Shown: in pieces, positions 54,551-63,000 of the stretch
Position numbering within the stretch: position 1 is the stretch's first letter
Layout: the number at the start of each line of letters is the position of its first letter
Assembly: GCF_000210915.2 (NCBI RefSeq)
Contig: NC_016620.1
Coordinates: 310,001-374,000, forward strand
DNA length: 64,000 nt
Direction of reading: 5' to 3'
DNA from: Halobacteriovorax marinus SJ
GTDB lineage: Bacteria > Bdellovibrionota > Bacteriovoracia > Bacteriovoracales > Bacteriovoracaceae
The notes under the pieces: model-generated
The model's database searches: none
What the model saw: the letters and a program-made list of their open reading frames with translations, nothing else
What the model was told of the DNA's origin: nothing
Translations under genes and position numbers: made by a program

Positions 54551-55675
54551 ATTAGGAAAATCTTACGTATTAGTACTTATCCAACCAGCCTGTTTCCCGG
54601 AGCAGGTTACCATCCCTATAAAATAACTAAGTTGGATTCTAAATCATTTGTACATTATGTTTCTCCTCGTTTAGATGGTGAAAAATTTAGTGTGCCTTTA
54701 AACTGTAGTCATGTGTCGGTTTGGCAGTGGATGAGGGCGAGGCCCAGAGGTCGAGGCTTTCTAGACTCTGTATTACATTCCTTCTTGAGATCTTTATCTA
54801 TCTTATGGATAAGTATTGTATCTATTACTATCTTAATAAGATACAGAATTAGAGTCGTTCATGTTCACTCGCCAATGTATTTAATAGTTGCATTATTCAA
54901 TAAGGCTGTAGGAGGGGTAAACTATATTACATTTCATGGAAGTGACTATTATCGAGTTAAGAATAAATGTTGGTTTAGGCTTTTTTCAAAGTGTATTTGT
55001 AGAGTATTTTGTATCTCTCCTCAGATGATCGATGGTATGAGTAATATATTTGGAGAGTCAAGGGTACATATAGTACCAAACGGTATTGATTCAAATCTGA
55101 AAAACAATGAAGTAGTAAAAGATAGAGAAGGTTTTTTGGGTGTCGGTTTTCTTAAAAATGAAAAAGGGTTTTCATTTCTTATTGAAGGGTATGCGAAGTT
55201 TGTTGGGGAGATGAAGTCTTTAAAGAAAGAATACCCCAGACTAAGGATTGCTGGCGAAGGTTACTTAAGAGGTGATCTCGAAGAATTGATTAAAAAGCTT
55301 GGACTCTGTGGAGATGTTCTTCTTTTAGGGCATTTGGACATAGATAAAATGAGTGCTGAGTATCTGAAGTCAGAGTTCTTTATTTTATCTTCTGTATCTG
55401 AAGGTTTTCCTAAGGTTGTTCTTGAGGCATTTAAGAGTGGGTGTAAGGTAGTTTTGACAAATGTTGGGTCTTGTTCAACTATTGTAGGCGATGAATATCC
55501 ATTTTTAATTAATCATAGTAGCAGTGATGAGATATCTAAGGCTTTGGTCTCAATAGTTGATGATCGATCTTTTGACTTTAGGGGTTTAAGAAGAGATGTT
55601 TTGTTTAAATATAGTTGGGAGAATGTAATGAGTAAGTATGATGATCAGTGGAGTAATGATGTATTCGATGCATGA
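54551..55675 (+). CDS. GT4 glycosyltransferase with apparent ATT start
   Basis: This GT-B enzyme has the donor motifs IDSNLKN, GVGFLKNEKGFSFLIEGY, RIAGEGYLRGDL, and LSSVSEGFPKVVLEAFKSG with the E-x7-E signature. The usual family start (KILRISTYPTSLFPGAGYH) lies upstream of the first TTG (54632) and is in frame, so the true gene begins earlier. No ATG, GTG or TTG exists between the asnB stop and that block. AAGGAG (54538-54543) is 7 bases from ATT at 54551, the likely start. Alternatively the ATG at 54529 starts the gene and the T-run at 54545-54549 carries a one-base frameshift. The length would be 374. Confidence 0.85.
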   Translation: MRKILRISTYPTSLFPGAGYHPYKITKLDSKSFVHYVSPRLDGEKFSVPLNCSHVSVWQWMRARPRGRGFLDSVLHSFLRSLSILWISIVSITILIRYRIRVVHVHSPMYLIVALFNKAVGGVNYITFHGSDYYRVKNKCWFRLFSKCICRVFCISPQMIDGMSNIFGESRVHIVPNGIDSNLKNNEVVKDREGFLGVGFLKNEKGFSFLIEGYAKFVGEMKSLKKEYPRLRIAGEGYLRGDLEELIKKLGLCGDVLLLGHLDIDKMSAEYLKSEFFILSSVSEGFPKVVLEAFKSGCKVVLTNVGSCSTIVGDEYPFLINHSSSDEISKALVSIVDDRSFDFRGLRRDVLFKYSWENVMSKYDDQWSNDVFDA

Positions 55676-56393
55676 GGTTAAATCAAGATCTCGACGTGAA
55701 AACTATAAAGATAATGCAATTTTGCACTTTTTTAGTGCACACGTTTCAATTTATTTTACATTTATTTTTGTAAACTTAAAAATGTCTGCAAATGCAGTTA
55801 CAGTCCTTTTTTTTCTAACAGGGTTTTCAGGTATTCTTTTTTTAAGTAGTTTTGAGGGAAAGGTTGCTTCTTTATTTTATTTAGCCTGGAGGTTACACAT
55901 AATCTTCGATATTTGCGACGGAGAAGTTGCTAGATTTTTTAAAAAATTCACTCTTAATGGTGTGTATTGGGACTATATGATACATAGTTTACTATACCCC
56001 CTTTATGGAATAGGTATCTGCATTCACTATTATATGTCTTTTTCAGATGTTCAGTTTTTGTATCTTGCGATAGGTTATAGTGTGACAGGAAGCTTTTTGA
56101 GTGGAGTTAAGAATAATTATAGTCGCGCCCTGCATGAGAAAGGGATAACTAAAGAGAGTTCTAAGGTTCGAAATACAGCAAGGGGTAAAAAGCTTTATAT
56201 ATTTAACTTGGTATCTGCTAGTGTTGGTTTTGAAGGCTTCTTATTAGTAAACTTTGTATTGATATTTTTTAGTTATAGCTCTGCAGGCATTATTAAGTAT
56301 ACCCTTTTCACTTATTTACTTACGCATGCAATGATTATCGCAGTTAAATTTTTGTCTCTCTCTAAGAAGGGACAGTACCTTGCTCGTAACTAG
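55659..56393 (+). CDS. CDP-alcohol phosphatidyltransferase family protein
   Basis: This membrane enzyme (about six helices) would transfer an alcohol phosphate from a CDP-alcohol. The family motif D-x2-D-G-x2-A-R-x8-G-x3-D-x3-D is seen as DICDGEVAR then G and D in NGVYWDYMIH, with the fourth Asp, the proposed base, replaced by His. The ATG at 55659 is placed 5 bases after GGAG, overlapping the end of the preceding GT gene. Directly followed by a cytidylyltransferase that would supply the CDP-alcohol. Substrate unknown. Confidence 0.85.
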   Translation: MYSMHEVKSRSRRENYKDNAILHFFSAHVSIYFTFIFVNLKMSANAVTVLFFLTGFSGILFLSSFEGKVASLFYLAWRLHIIFDICDGEVARFFKKFTLNGVYWDYMIHSLLYPLYGIGICIHYYMSFSDVQFLYLAIGYSVTGSFLSGVKNNYSRALHEKGITKESSKVRNTARGKKLYIFNLVSASVGFEGFLLVNFVLIFFSYSSAGIIKYTLFTYLLTHAMIIAVKFLSLSKKGQYLARN

Positions 56394-56412
56394 TCAGCCT
56401 TGGGGAGGAAGT

Positions 56413-56841
56413 ATGAAGAAGGAAGTTGTAGGATATACTACAGGTGTTTTTGACTTGTTTCATGTTGGACATGTTAACCTACTTAGGAATGCAAAGTCGA
56501 TGTGTGACAAACTTATAGTGGGGGTTTCTGTTGATGAGCTTGTCAGTTATAAGAATAAAACCTCCGTAATTAAGTATCCAGAAAGAGCTGAAATCGTAAG
56601 GTCTGTAAGATACGTTGATTTAGTTGTTCCTCAGATTGATATGAATAAGCTTGATGCATGGGAAAAGTATAAGTTTGATATTATGTTTGTAGGAAGTGAT
56701 TGGCAGAATACCGATAAATGGAATGAAATTGAGAAGGCTCTTGGAGAGAAGGGTGTGAGAGTAATTTATTTCCCTTATACCAGGGGAGTTTCTTCAACAC
56801 TTATTAACGAGATATTAAAGGAAAGACGTGAAGACAAATAA
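56413..56841 (+). CDS. Glycerol-3-phosphate cytidylyltransferase-like (TagD family)
   Basis: This 142-residue nucleotidyltransferase has the TagD features TGVFDLFHVGHVNLL (the HxGH motif), IVGVSVDELVSYK and YPERAEIVRSVRYVD, FVGSDWQ, and RGVSSTLINE as the ISSS/T-like motif. The ATG at 56413 follows GGGGAGGA and is preferred over an upstream in-frame ATG at 56380. It should make CDP-glycerol or another CDP-alcohol. Position next to the CDP-alcohol transferase supports a joint pathway. It overlaps the following gene by 14 bases. Confidence 0.92.
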   Translation: MKKEVVGYTTGVFDLFHVGHVNLLRNAKSMCDKLIVGVSVDELVSYKNKTSVIKYPERAEIVRSVRYVDLVVPQIDMNKLDAWEKYKFDIMFVGSDWQNTDKWNEIEKALGEKGVRVIYFPYTRGVSSTLINEILKERREDK

Positions 56842-58075
56842 AAATAGAATCATTTCCTACTTACTTATAGCTTCTCCATTTGTATTGTTTTGTAGTTTGG
56901 GAATATATTCTTCTTTTATTCAAAAAAAAACTGAGGCTAATAAGCAAAAAATAGTTGAGATTGGATATGGAGGTTCTCGGAAGATAGATTTGATAAACTT
57001 CTTAAGATCGAGAGATGTTTTTGATGAAGTTTACTTTAGTGAGTTTGGAAAAAAAGCAGGCATTACAGATTATAGAAACTTTATTAATAATATTTCATTT
57101 GAAGAGTCATTACTTGCAGAGTCAGATACTTTAAGAGTGGTTTGGAAGAAAAATAGCCTATTAAAAGATAATTTTTTTAAGTCATATTTAAACCTACTTT
57201 ATAAACATGGTGAGGTTACAAATAGACCTTATCAGCAGGTATATTTTAAAATAGATCAAGACCTGTATAATTTTGATAATCAATACCCTTATTGGTTGCT
57301 TGCTTACTTAAAGTCTTCCCAGTTTAAAAAATGTATCCTTAGACATGGTGATCATTCAATAGTCGAGGCATTATTGAGAATGATTTCCTTTATGGAGATA
57401 TCTGGAGCTGTGGGAACTACTGGAACGATTAACACTTCAAGCTTTGATATTCCTAAAACTAGTGAAGCAATGAGGATGCTGACTGAGATGCAGAATTGTA
57501 TTCAGTTAGAATTCTTAGCGTGGGGGGAGAAGTTCTCTATAAAAAGAATCGTGGGGATAAAAATAGACGAGCATGCTGTTACCTTGGAGCCATCGTATGG
57601 AGAAGTTGTTGATTTTCAAATTGGTCGGAATAGTTTAAACTCTCTTGATAACTTCCTATCGGTCAATAGTCGAAGGAAGTTTAGATGTGTAAGGCAACTT
57701 GGGAGCAAAAAAACTTTTTCTCAAATAAAGATACAATATCTAAAGAAAGGAATTGCTCTTTATTCAACTCGTTACTTATCTCCTCAGGGGATGGAATTCT
57801 TGAAGAAGGTGGCAGAGAAGTGTCCTGGAGATGTGACTTTCTCACTTGATACTAAGGCGATTTTCTTAGGTTATGAAGGAATTGAAAAAATAGTCTTTGG
57901 GCACTTCATAAAATCTAGTCGAGGATTGTATTACATATCGGAAATTAGCACATCGGAACGAGAGATCGTTAAAAGTAAGAAATTTAATTTGAGGAAATTC
58001 TTTTTATTTTCCTTGTTTGGGATACTTATTAGTTTTATTGTAGGACTCCTCCGTGCTAGAAAAATTCACAGATAA
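56828..58075 (+). CDS. Two-TM protein with large periplasmic domain, possible chain-length regulator
   Basis: I do not recognise this 415-residue protein by sequence. It has one membrane helix near each end (about residues 9-29 and 392-411) and a periplasmic domain of about 360 residues between them, the topology of Wzz/PCP chain-length determinants. The proline-rich motif next to the second helix in Wzz is not obvious. The GTG start is preceded by AAAGGAAAG and overlaps the cytidylyltransferase gene by 14 bases; its end overlaps the Wzy-like gene by 23. The location just before wzy and wzx supports a polymer export role. Confidence 0.55.
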   Translation: MKTNKNRIISYLLIASPFVLFCSLGIYSSFIQKKTEANKQKIVEIGYGGSRKIDLINFLRSRDVFDEVYFSEFGKKAGITDYRNFINNISFEESLLAESDTLRVVWKKNSLLKDNFFKSYLNLLYKHGEVTNRPYQQVYFKIDQDLYNFDNQYPYWLLAYLKSSQFKKCILRHGDHSIVEALLRMISFMEISGAVGTTGTINTSSFDIPKTSEAMRMLTEMQNCIQLEFLAWGEKFSIKRIVGIKIDEHAVTLEPSYGEVVDFQIGRNSLNSLDNFLSVNSRRKFRCVRQLGSKKTFSQIKIQYLKKGIALYSTRYLSPQGMEFLKKVAEKCPGDVTFSLDTKAIFLGYEGIEKIVFGHFIKSSRGLYYISEISTSEREIVKSKKFNLRKFFLFSLFGILISFIVGLLRARKIHR

Positions 58076-59471
58076 TAAAATCGATCATATCGGATTTATT
58101 ATTTATCTTGTCACTGTATTGGCCAGTTTGCTCTTTGATCAGTATGATTTGTTGCCGATTGTAAATTTTATTTTTTTTGTATGTTTTTTAGTACGCTTTT
58201 ATCGTGTCTCAAGTGGTTTTTTCTCATTTGAATTTATTTCGTCAATTGCTTTCTTTTTCTACATTGTTACTTCTCCTTTTGGGAAGAAGGTTTCTTTTAG
58301 TTATTTTTCAGAAGAAGTATATTATAGTTCCTATGTGACTGCGACCTTGGCAATTGCTTCTTTCATCTTTTTTATGCTGATATATAAATTCAAGTATCTT
58401 TTTTATAAGCAAAGCAAGCCTAGTATATCATTAAAGTTGTCGAGTCTTTATATTGCATATTTTGCAGTTCTTAGTGTGGGCTATTTATTTTTATATCTGC
58501 AGTATAATAAATATGGAGGGGTTGAAGCGTCTTTCTCTTTGGTAAGGGCAAGCAAAGTAGGTTTTGCAATGAAGAAGTCTAGTAATTATCCATATGATTT
58601 ATTTTTCTATTGGGGAACATCTGTTTCAATGGCAATCTTAATAAGTGTTTGTAATAAAAAAAAATCACTTAAGTCACAGTTTTTTCATCTACTCCATGTT
58701 TTTTTTCTACTTCCTGTGTTGGGATTATGGCTAGCTGAAGGCGAACGTTCATCACTTATGTATGTAGGTATTATTAGTGTTGTTATGTTTGGAGCTCTTG
58801 TGAAGCAGATTTTGTTGAAGCTACATCATGTTGTAGTGTTACTTTTTTGTTTTTGTACTTTTTCAATTCTTGGACATTATAGGTACTGGTTAACTAGAGC
58901 AGTCGCAAATAAAGATTTTAGTGAGTTAATCAAAGGGTTTTCACATATTAAGTTGGGGTGGATATTTCCTGCTGAGTTTTCAGCAATAAACTTCTCATTA
59001 ACTGGAAGTATCTTTTTAGATAGGCCTTTGTTATTGGGCGAGTCCTATGTGCAGTCGTTGTATCAGTTAGTTCCTCGTTTTTTATATTTTGGGGTAAAAA
59101 AGCCATTGGCTTTGTCTCAGTCTTTTGGAGGAGAGGTTAGAGCTCTTACGGAGTTTCCTCAAAACTTTGGTGTGGGAATGTCTCCACTTGCTGAAGCATT
59201 TATTAATTTTGATGTCTTGGGTGTAGTCTTTGTGATTTCTCTTTGGTGTTTATTGATTCGTTTCTATAGGGAGGCAATGTCAAAACCTGGAAACCCAATT
59301 GTTACATTGTTTGTTTTTGTGCTCGCTCCTATGTCATGGTTTTTTTATAGGATCCCATTCTCTACATTACTGAACTACTTTTTTAGAAATTTTTGTATAA
59401 TGATATTCGTTTTTCTTGTTGTAAAAGTGGGAGAGCACCTTCTGGAAAAGAGTGAAAAAACTCATGTTTGA
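58053..59471 (+). CDS. wzy: Oligosaccharide repeat unit polymerase, Wzy-like
   Basis: This 472-residue protein has about twelve hydrophobic helices with little sequence conservation, as usual for Wzy. Residues such as AEGERSSLMYVGIISV, LGHYRYWLTRA, and the loop near PRFLYFGVKKPLALSQSF resemble O-antigen polymerases of the OTase/Wzy group. The GTG start overlaps the preceding gene by 23 bases, and the end overlaps wzx by 20. It joins repeat units in the periplasm. It is the best polymerase candidate here because it sits next to wzx. Confidence 0.78.
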   Translation: MLEKFTDNKIDHIGFIIYLVTVLASLLFDQYDLLPIVNFIFFVCFLVRFYRVSSGFFSFEFISSIAFFFYIVTSPFGKKVSFSYFSEEVYYSSYVTATLAIASFIFFMLIYKFKYLFYKQSKPSISLKLSSLYIAYFAVLSVGYLFLYLQYNKYGGVEASFSLVRASKVGFAMKKSSNYPYDLFFYWGTSVSMAILISVCNKKKSLKSQFFHLLHVFFLLPVLGLWLAEGERSSLMYVGIISVVMFGALVKQILLKLHHVVVLLFCFCTFSILGHYRYWLTRAVANKDFSELIKGFSHIKLGWIFPAEFSAINFSLTGSIFLDRPLLLGESYVQSLYQLVPRFLYFGVKKPLALSQSFGGEVRALTEFPQNFGVGMSPLAEAFINFDVLGVVFVISLWCLLIRFYREAMSKPGNPIVTLFVFVLAPMSWFFYRIPFSTLLNYFFRNFCIMIFVFLVVKVGEHLLEKSEKTHV

Positions 59472-60699
59472 AAAAGTAAGTACTAATTTCTTGTGGTCTC
59501 TTTTTGGGCGGGTTTTATATGCTATATCGCAATGGTGTCTTGTCGTTATAATTCTAAAGTTAGGAAGTATTAAGATCCTAGGTTTGTTCGGGATTGTTAT
59601 GGGAATATCGTCTCCTATTTTTGCCTTTGCAAATCTAAATATACGATCTCTATTAGCTACAGATTTTAAAAAAAATAATAGCCTTGAGGACTATTATAAA
59701 ACTCGTTTGTTAACTTCAATCTTTGGAATTTTACTTTTAATAATTTTGACTATTTTTTATGATACTTCGTTAATGGAGCTTATGTTTGTTGCTGCAATTG
59801 TTAAGTTGTTTGATGCTATAAGTGATTTAAATCAAGGTGTTTTTCAAAAAGTTGAACGATTAGATAAATCTGCGTATTCTCTCATAATAGCAACAGTGTT
59901 ATCCGTAAGTATTAGTTCTTTGAGTTTATATTACTTTAAGTCATTGTTACTATTCTTACTTAGTTTAGCTTTGGTAAAGCTAATTGTTATCGTTGTTGAA
60001 TTTTTCATGATGAGTGAATTAGGTATTAATATTTCTTTTAAAGAGGTGTTGAGGCAACCTTTCTTAGAGTGTAGACAGAAAAAAATAATTTTGAGTTCTG
60101 TTCCTCTGGGGATAACAGCGTGTCTGGTCTCATTAAACTCGAACATACCTAGATATTTGATAGACAAATTTCTAGGGGCATCCCATTTGGGAGTTTATGT
60201 AGGTATTGGATACTTCTTAGTTGGTGCAGCAGTTATTACTGTGGCAGTAAAGCAGGCTGTTATCTCTAGACTTGCTGAACTTTGGCATACAAATACAGAT
60301 AAGTTTGTAAGCTTTGTTTTAACCTTATGCTTTTTATCTGTTTTTGTAGGTTTTGTCGCGATTGTTTTGAGTATCACATTTGGAGATATGGTTCTAAAGG
60401 TAATTTATGATGACAGCTTTGTTGGTAATTCGAATCTTGTGGCACTAATGTTTTCAGCAGCAACTCTAATGGCCGTATATTCCTTTGTAAACGCTTCTTT
60501 AACTGTAATGAGAGTTTTAAAGCCGCAAGCATTTATATCAATGATAAGTATATTTCTAAGTTTCTCAGTAGGTGTGATCTTAATTCCTAAGTTTGGAATT
60601 ATTGGGGCTGGCGTATCTGTTAATATTGGTAGTTTTGTTTTCTCGCTGAGTTCAGTAGTTATTTTTTATAAAAATTTACAGAGGACGGTGACTTCATAG
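59452..60699 (+). CDS. wzx: Oligosaccharide flippase, Wzx-like
   Basis: This MATE/MVF-type membrane protein (415 residues, about twelve helices) flips undecaprenyl-linked repeat units across the inner membrane. The order of hydrophobic helices and motifs such as NFLWSLFGRVLYAISQW, GLFGIVMGISSPIFAF and DAISDLNQGVFQ near residue 130 fit the RfbX/Wzx group. It starts at GTG, overlapping wzy by 20 bases. It is convergent with wecA (6-base overlap). Confidence 0.9.
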   Translation: MKKLMFEKVSTNFLWSLFGRVLYAISQWCLVVIILKLGSIKILGLFGIVMGISSPIFAFANLNIRSLLATDFKKNNSLEDYYKTRLLTSIFGILLLIILTIFYDTSLMELMFVAAIVKLFDAISDLNQGVFQKVERLDKSAYSLIIATVLSVSISSLSLYYFKSLLLFLLSLALVKLIVIVVEFFMMSELGINISFKEVLRQPFLECRQKKIILSSVPLGITACLVSLNSNIPRYLIDKFLGASHLGVYVGIGYFLVGAAVITVAVKQAVISRLAELWHTNTDKFVSFVLTLCFLSVFVGFVAIVLSITFGDMVLKVIYDDSFVGNSNLVALMFSAATLMAVYSFVNASLTVMRVLKPQAFISMISIFLSFSVGVILIPKFGIIGAGVSVNIGSFVFSLSSVVIFYKNLQRTVTS

Positions 60700-61767
60700 T
60701 GCTGAGCTCGCCTTTCGATGAACACCTTTTTTTTTTATTTTAGAAAAAAAGCGGGTAAGTAAGGCAATGTATAAGATATTTAATGTTATCAAAATATTAA
60801 CTGAAGTATCTTGGAAGTAATATGTCATTAACAATGAGATAGCACTTATTGTAACCAGTAGAGCTGTTGATTGATGGTGGCTTAAGCCACAATCTGTTAA
60901 AATGTGGTGAAAATGATTTCTGTCAGGGGAGAATGGAGATACTCCCTTGGTAAGCCGTATAATAAGTACTCTCAAAGTGTCAGCTATTGGAACAATTAAA
61001 ATTGAAATCACAATTGCCGGTGAAGATAAAAAGTTGACCTGAATTTCTGTATTTATTGCAGATAACTCAATCGCTTTAATTGAAAAAATTGAAGTCATCA
61101 TCCCAAGGATCAATGACCCTGTGTCGCCCATGAAAATTCTCGCTGGTGTTCTGTTGTAATAAAGAAAGGCTAATAAAGAACCAAGAAGTGAGAATGCAAA
61201 AGTTGAGTAGTGGTAGCTTTTAATAATTAAGAAGAATGACCCAAAGGTCAATGTTGAAAAAATTCCTATTGAGGCTGCTAGAGTATCTATTCCATCAATT
61301 AAATTTAATGCATTTGTGATACCGATTATTGTTATAAGTGTTATTATTACACTTATTGAGTAAGGGATCTCGTATATGTTGAAGACTCCGTGAAGACTAG
61401 ATAGTCTAATGTCTGCAAAAAATATTAGGATTAGCGAAGATATTATTTGTGCGACTAGTTTTTTGCGAGCACGTGTATTCAAAATGTCGTCTTCTATTCC
61501 AATAAAGAACAGAATAGCAAGAGATGAAAAAATATATTGCTGGTTAAAGAAACTGATATTTATGGGGTTAAGGTTAGTTGAAAGTAGAAATGATGCAAAA
61601 ATTGCTATTCCGCCGAGTGTAGGTATTGATGATTTGTGTTTTTTGCGGCCATCGGGTTCATCAAAAAGATGCTTTAATTTTGCAATTTTAATAATTGATG
61701 GAATCATAATATAACATATCAAAAAACTTAGTAAGAATGAGATAATTATACTTGTTAACGGTTTCAT
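60694..61767 (-). CDS. wecA: Undecaprenyl-phosphate HexNAc-1-phosphate transferase (WecA/MraY family)
   Basis: This polytopic glycosyl-1-phosphate transferase starts the lipid-linked glycan. Family motifs are FDEPDGRKKHKSSIPTLGG at residues about 36-54, NLIDGIDTLA (metal-binding Asp), FMGDTGSLILG and PDRNHFHHIL (the HxHH type motif). The length of 357 is standard for WecA/WbpL. It probably loads GlcNAc-, QuiNAc- or FucNAc-1-phosphate. It is the only minus-strand gene at this end and ends inside wzx. Confidence 0.93.
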   Translation of the reverse strand: MKPLTSIIISFLLSFLICYIMIPSIIKIAKLKHLFDEPDGRKKHKSSIPTLGGIAIFASFLLSTNLNPINISFFNQQYIFSSLAILFFIGIEDDILNTRARKKLVAQIISSLILIFFADIRLSSLHGVFNIYEIPYSISVIITLITIIGITNALNLIDGIDTLAASIGIFSTLTFGSFFLIIKSYHYSTFAFSLLGSLLAFLYYNRTPARIFMGDTGSLILGMMTSIFSIKAIELSAINTEIQVNFLSSPAIVISILIVPIADTLRVLIIRLTKGVSPFSPDRNHFHHILTDCGLSHHQSTALLVTISAISLLMTYYFQDTSVNILITLNILYIALLTRFFSKIKKKGVHRKASSAL

Positions 61768-61835
61768 TTTTCCTCTATTGATCCCTGAATTCTATGTGCG
61801 AATGCGTCATTTTGGGAAGTTGTAAAAAAGACACC

Positions 61836-61876
61836 TTTATTTATAGTATAAGAAGTAAAGGTTATCTATAAATAAA
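61836..61876. repeat. Perfect 11-bp inverted repeat between wecA and pseB
   Basis: TTTATTTATAG (61836-61846) and CTATAAATAAA (61866-61876) are perfect inverted copies with a 19-base spacer. They lie in the 219-base divergent region that should hold the promoters of wecA and pseB. An operator for a dimeric regulator is possible. Confidence 0.6.
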
Positions 61877-61986
61877 TTAAAATATATATTCACAACCGGC
61901 TATTGGGTTTAGTGTATTTGACTCAAGAGACTTCGACAATTCATGCAAAGAAAGATAGTCTCTAGTGATAACTTTTCGGAGAAGTA

Positions 61987-62997
61987 ATGTTGAATAATAA
62001 AGCAATTTTAATAACTGGTGGAACAGGCTCGTTTGGTAAAGAGTTTGTTAAAACAATTCTTAGGAATTACCCTGGGGTGAAAAGGCTCGTAGTATATTCA
62101 CGCGATGAGCTAAAACAGTCGGAAATGGCTCAAGAGTTCTCTGCGGAGAAGTATAAGGCAATTAGGTACTTTATTGGCGATGTAAGAGATGCTGAAAGGC
62201 TTAAGATGGCTTGCGAAGGAATCGATGTGATTATACATGCAGCGGCAATGAAGCAGGTCGTTGCTGCGGAGTATAACCCAATGGAGTGTATTAAGACGAA
62301 TGTACTTGGAGCGGAAAATGTTATTAATGCGGCTTTAGCAACAAACGTTTCTGATGTTGTTGCGCTCTCTACTGATAAGGCCGCTGCACCTATTAACTTG
62401 TATGGTGCAACAAAATTATGCTCAGATAAGCTTTTCGTTGCTGCCAATAACATGAAAGGTTCTCGAGAGTTAAAGTTCTCAGTTGTCAGGTATGGAAATG
62501 TTCTTGGTTCTAGGGGCTCTGTAATTCCTTATTTTTTGAAAATGAGAGAGACTGGAGAGTTGAGTATAACTCATGAAGAGATGACTCGTTTTAGTATCAG
62601 TCTTCAAGATGGTGTTCAGTTGGTTTTAAATGCAATAGATAAGCACTGGGGTGGAGAGATTTTCATTCCTAAAATTCCTTCTTATAGAATCACTGATGTT
62701 GCTAAGGCTATAGCGCCGGACGCAAAGATTAATATTATAGGTATTAGGCCAGGTGAAAAACTTCATGAGGAGATGATCACTGAAACGGATTCAATCAACA
62801 CGGTTGAGTTTGATGATCATTACGTAATACTGCCTTCCACTCCAATTTGGGATGTCGATGAATTCGAGAAGTTGAAAAAGGGGAAGAGGCTTGATTATGG
62901 GTTTAAATATAACTCAGGAACTAATGATGAATGGCTTACTGTTGCGCAGATTAGAGAAGAGATTAGACTTCATGTAGACCCATCTTTTGAGGTTTAA
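61987..62997 (+). CDS. pseB: UDP-N-acetylglucosamine 4,6-dehydratase (inverting)
   Basis: This is the first enzyme of the CMP-pseudaminic acid pathway, converting UDP-GlcNAc to the 4-keto-L-arabino sugar. The features are ITGGTGSFGKEFV at residues 8-20, HAAAMKQVVAAEYNP, STDKAAAPINLYGATK as active site, RYGNVLGSRGSVIP and RPGEKLHEEM. The length of 336 matches PseB. It has its own promoter region and is followed by pseC after 3 bases. Confidence 0.96.
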   Translation: MLNNKAILITGGTGSFGKEFVKTILRNYPGVKRLVVYSRDELKQSEMAQEFSAEKYKAIRYFIGDVRDAERLKMACEGIDVIIHAAAMKQVVAAEYNPMECIKTNVLGAENVINAALATNVSDVVALSTDKAAAPINLYGATKLCSDKLFVAANNMKGSRELKFSVVRYGNVLGSRGSVIPYFLKMRETGELSITHEEMTRFSISLQDGVQLVLNAIDKHWGGEIFIPKIPSYRITDVAKAIAPDAKINIIGIRPGEKLHEEMITETDSINTVEFDDHYVILPSTPIWDVDEFEKLKKGKRLDYGFKYNSGTNDEWLTVAQIREEIRLHVDPSFEV

Positions 62998-63000
62998 CAA

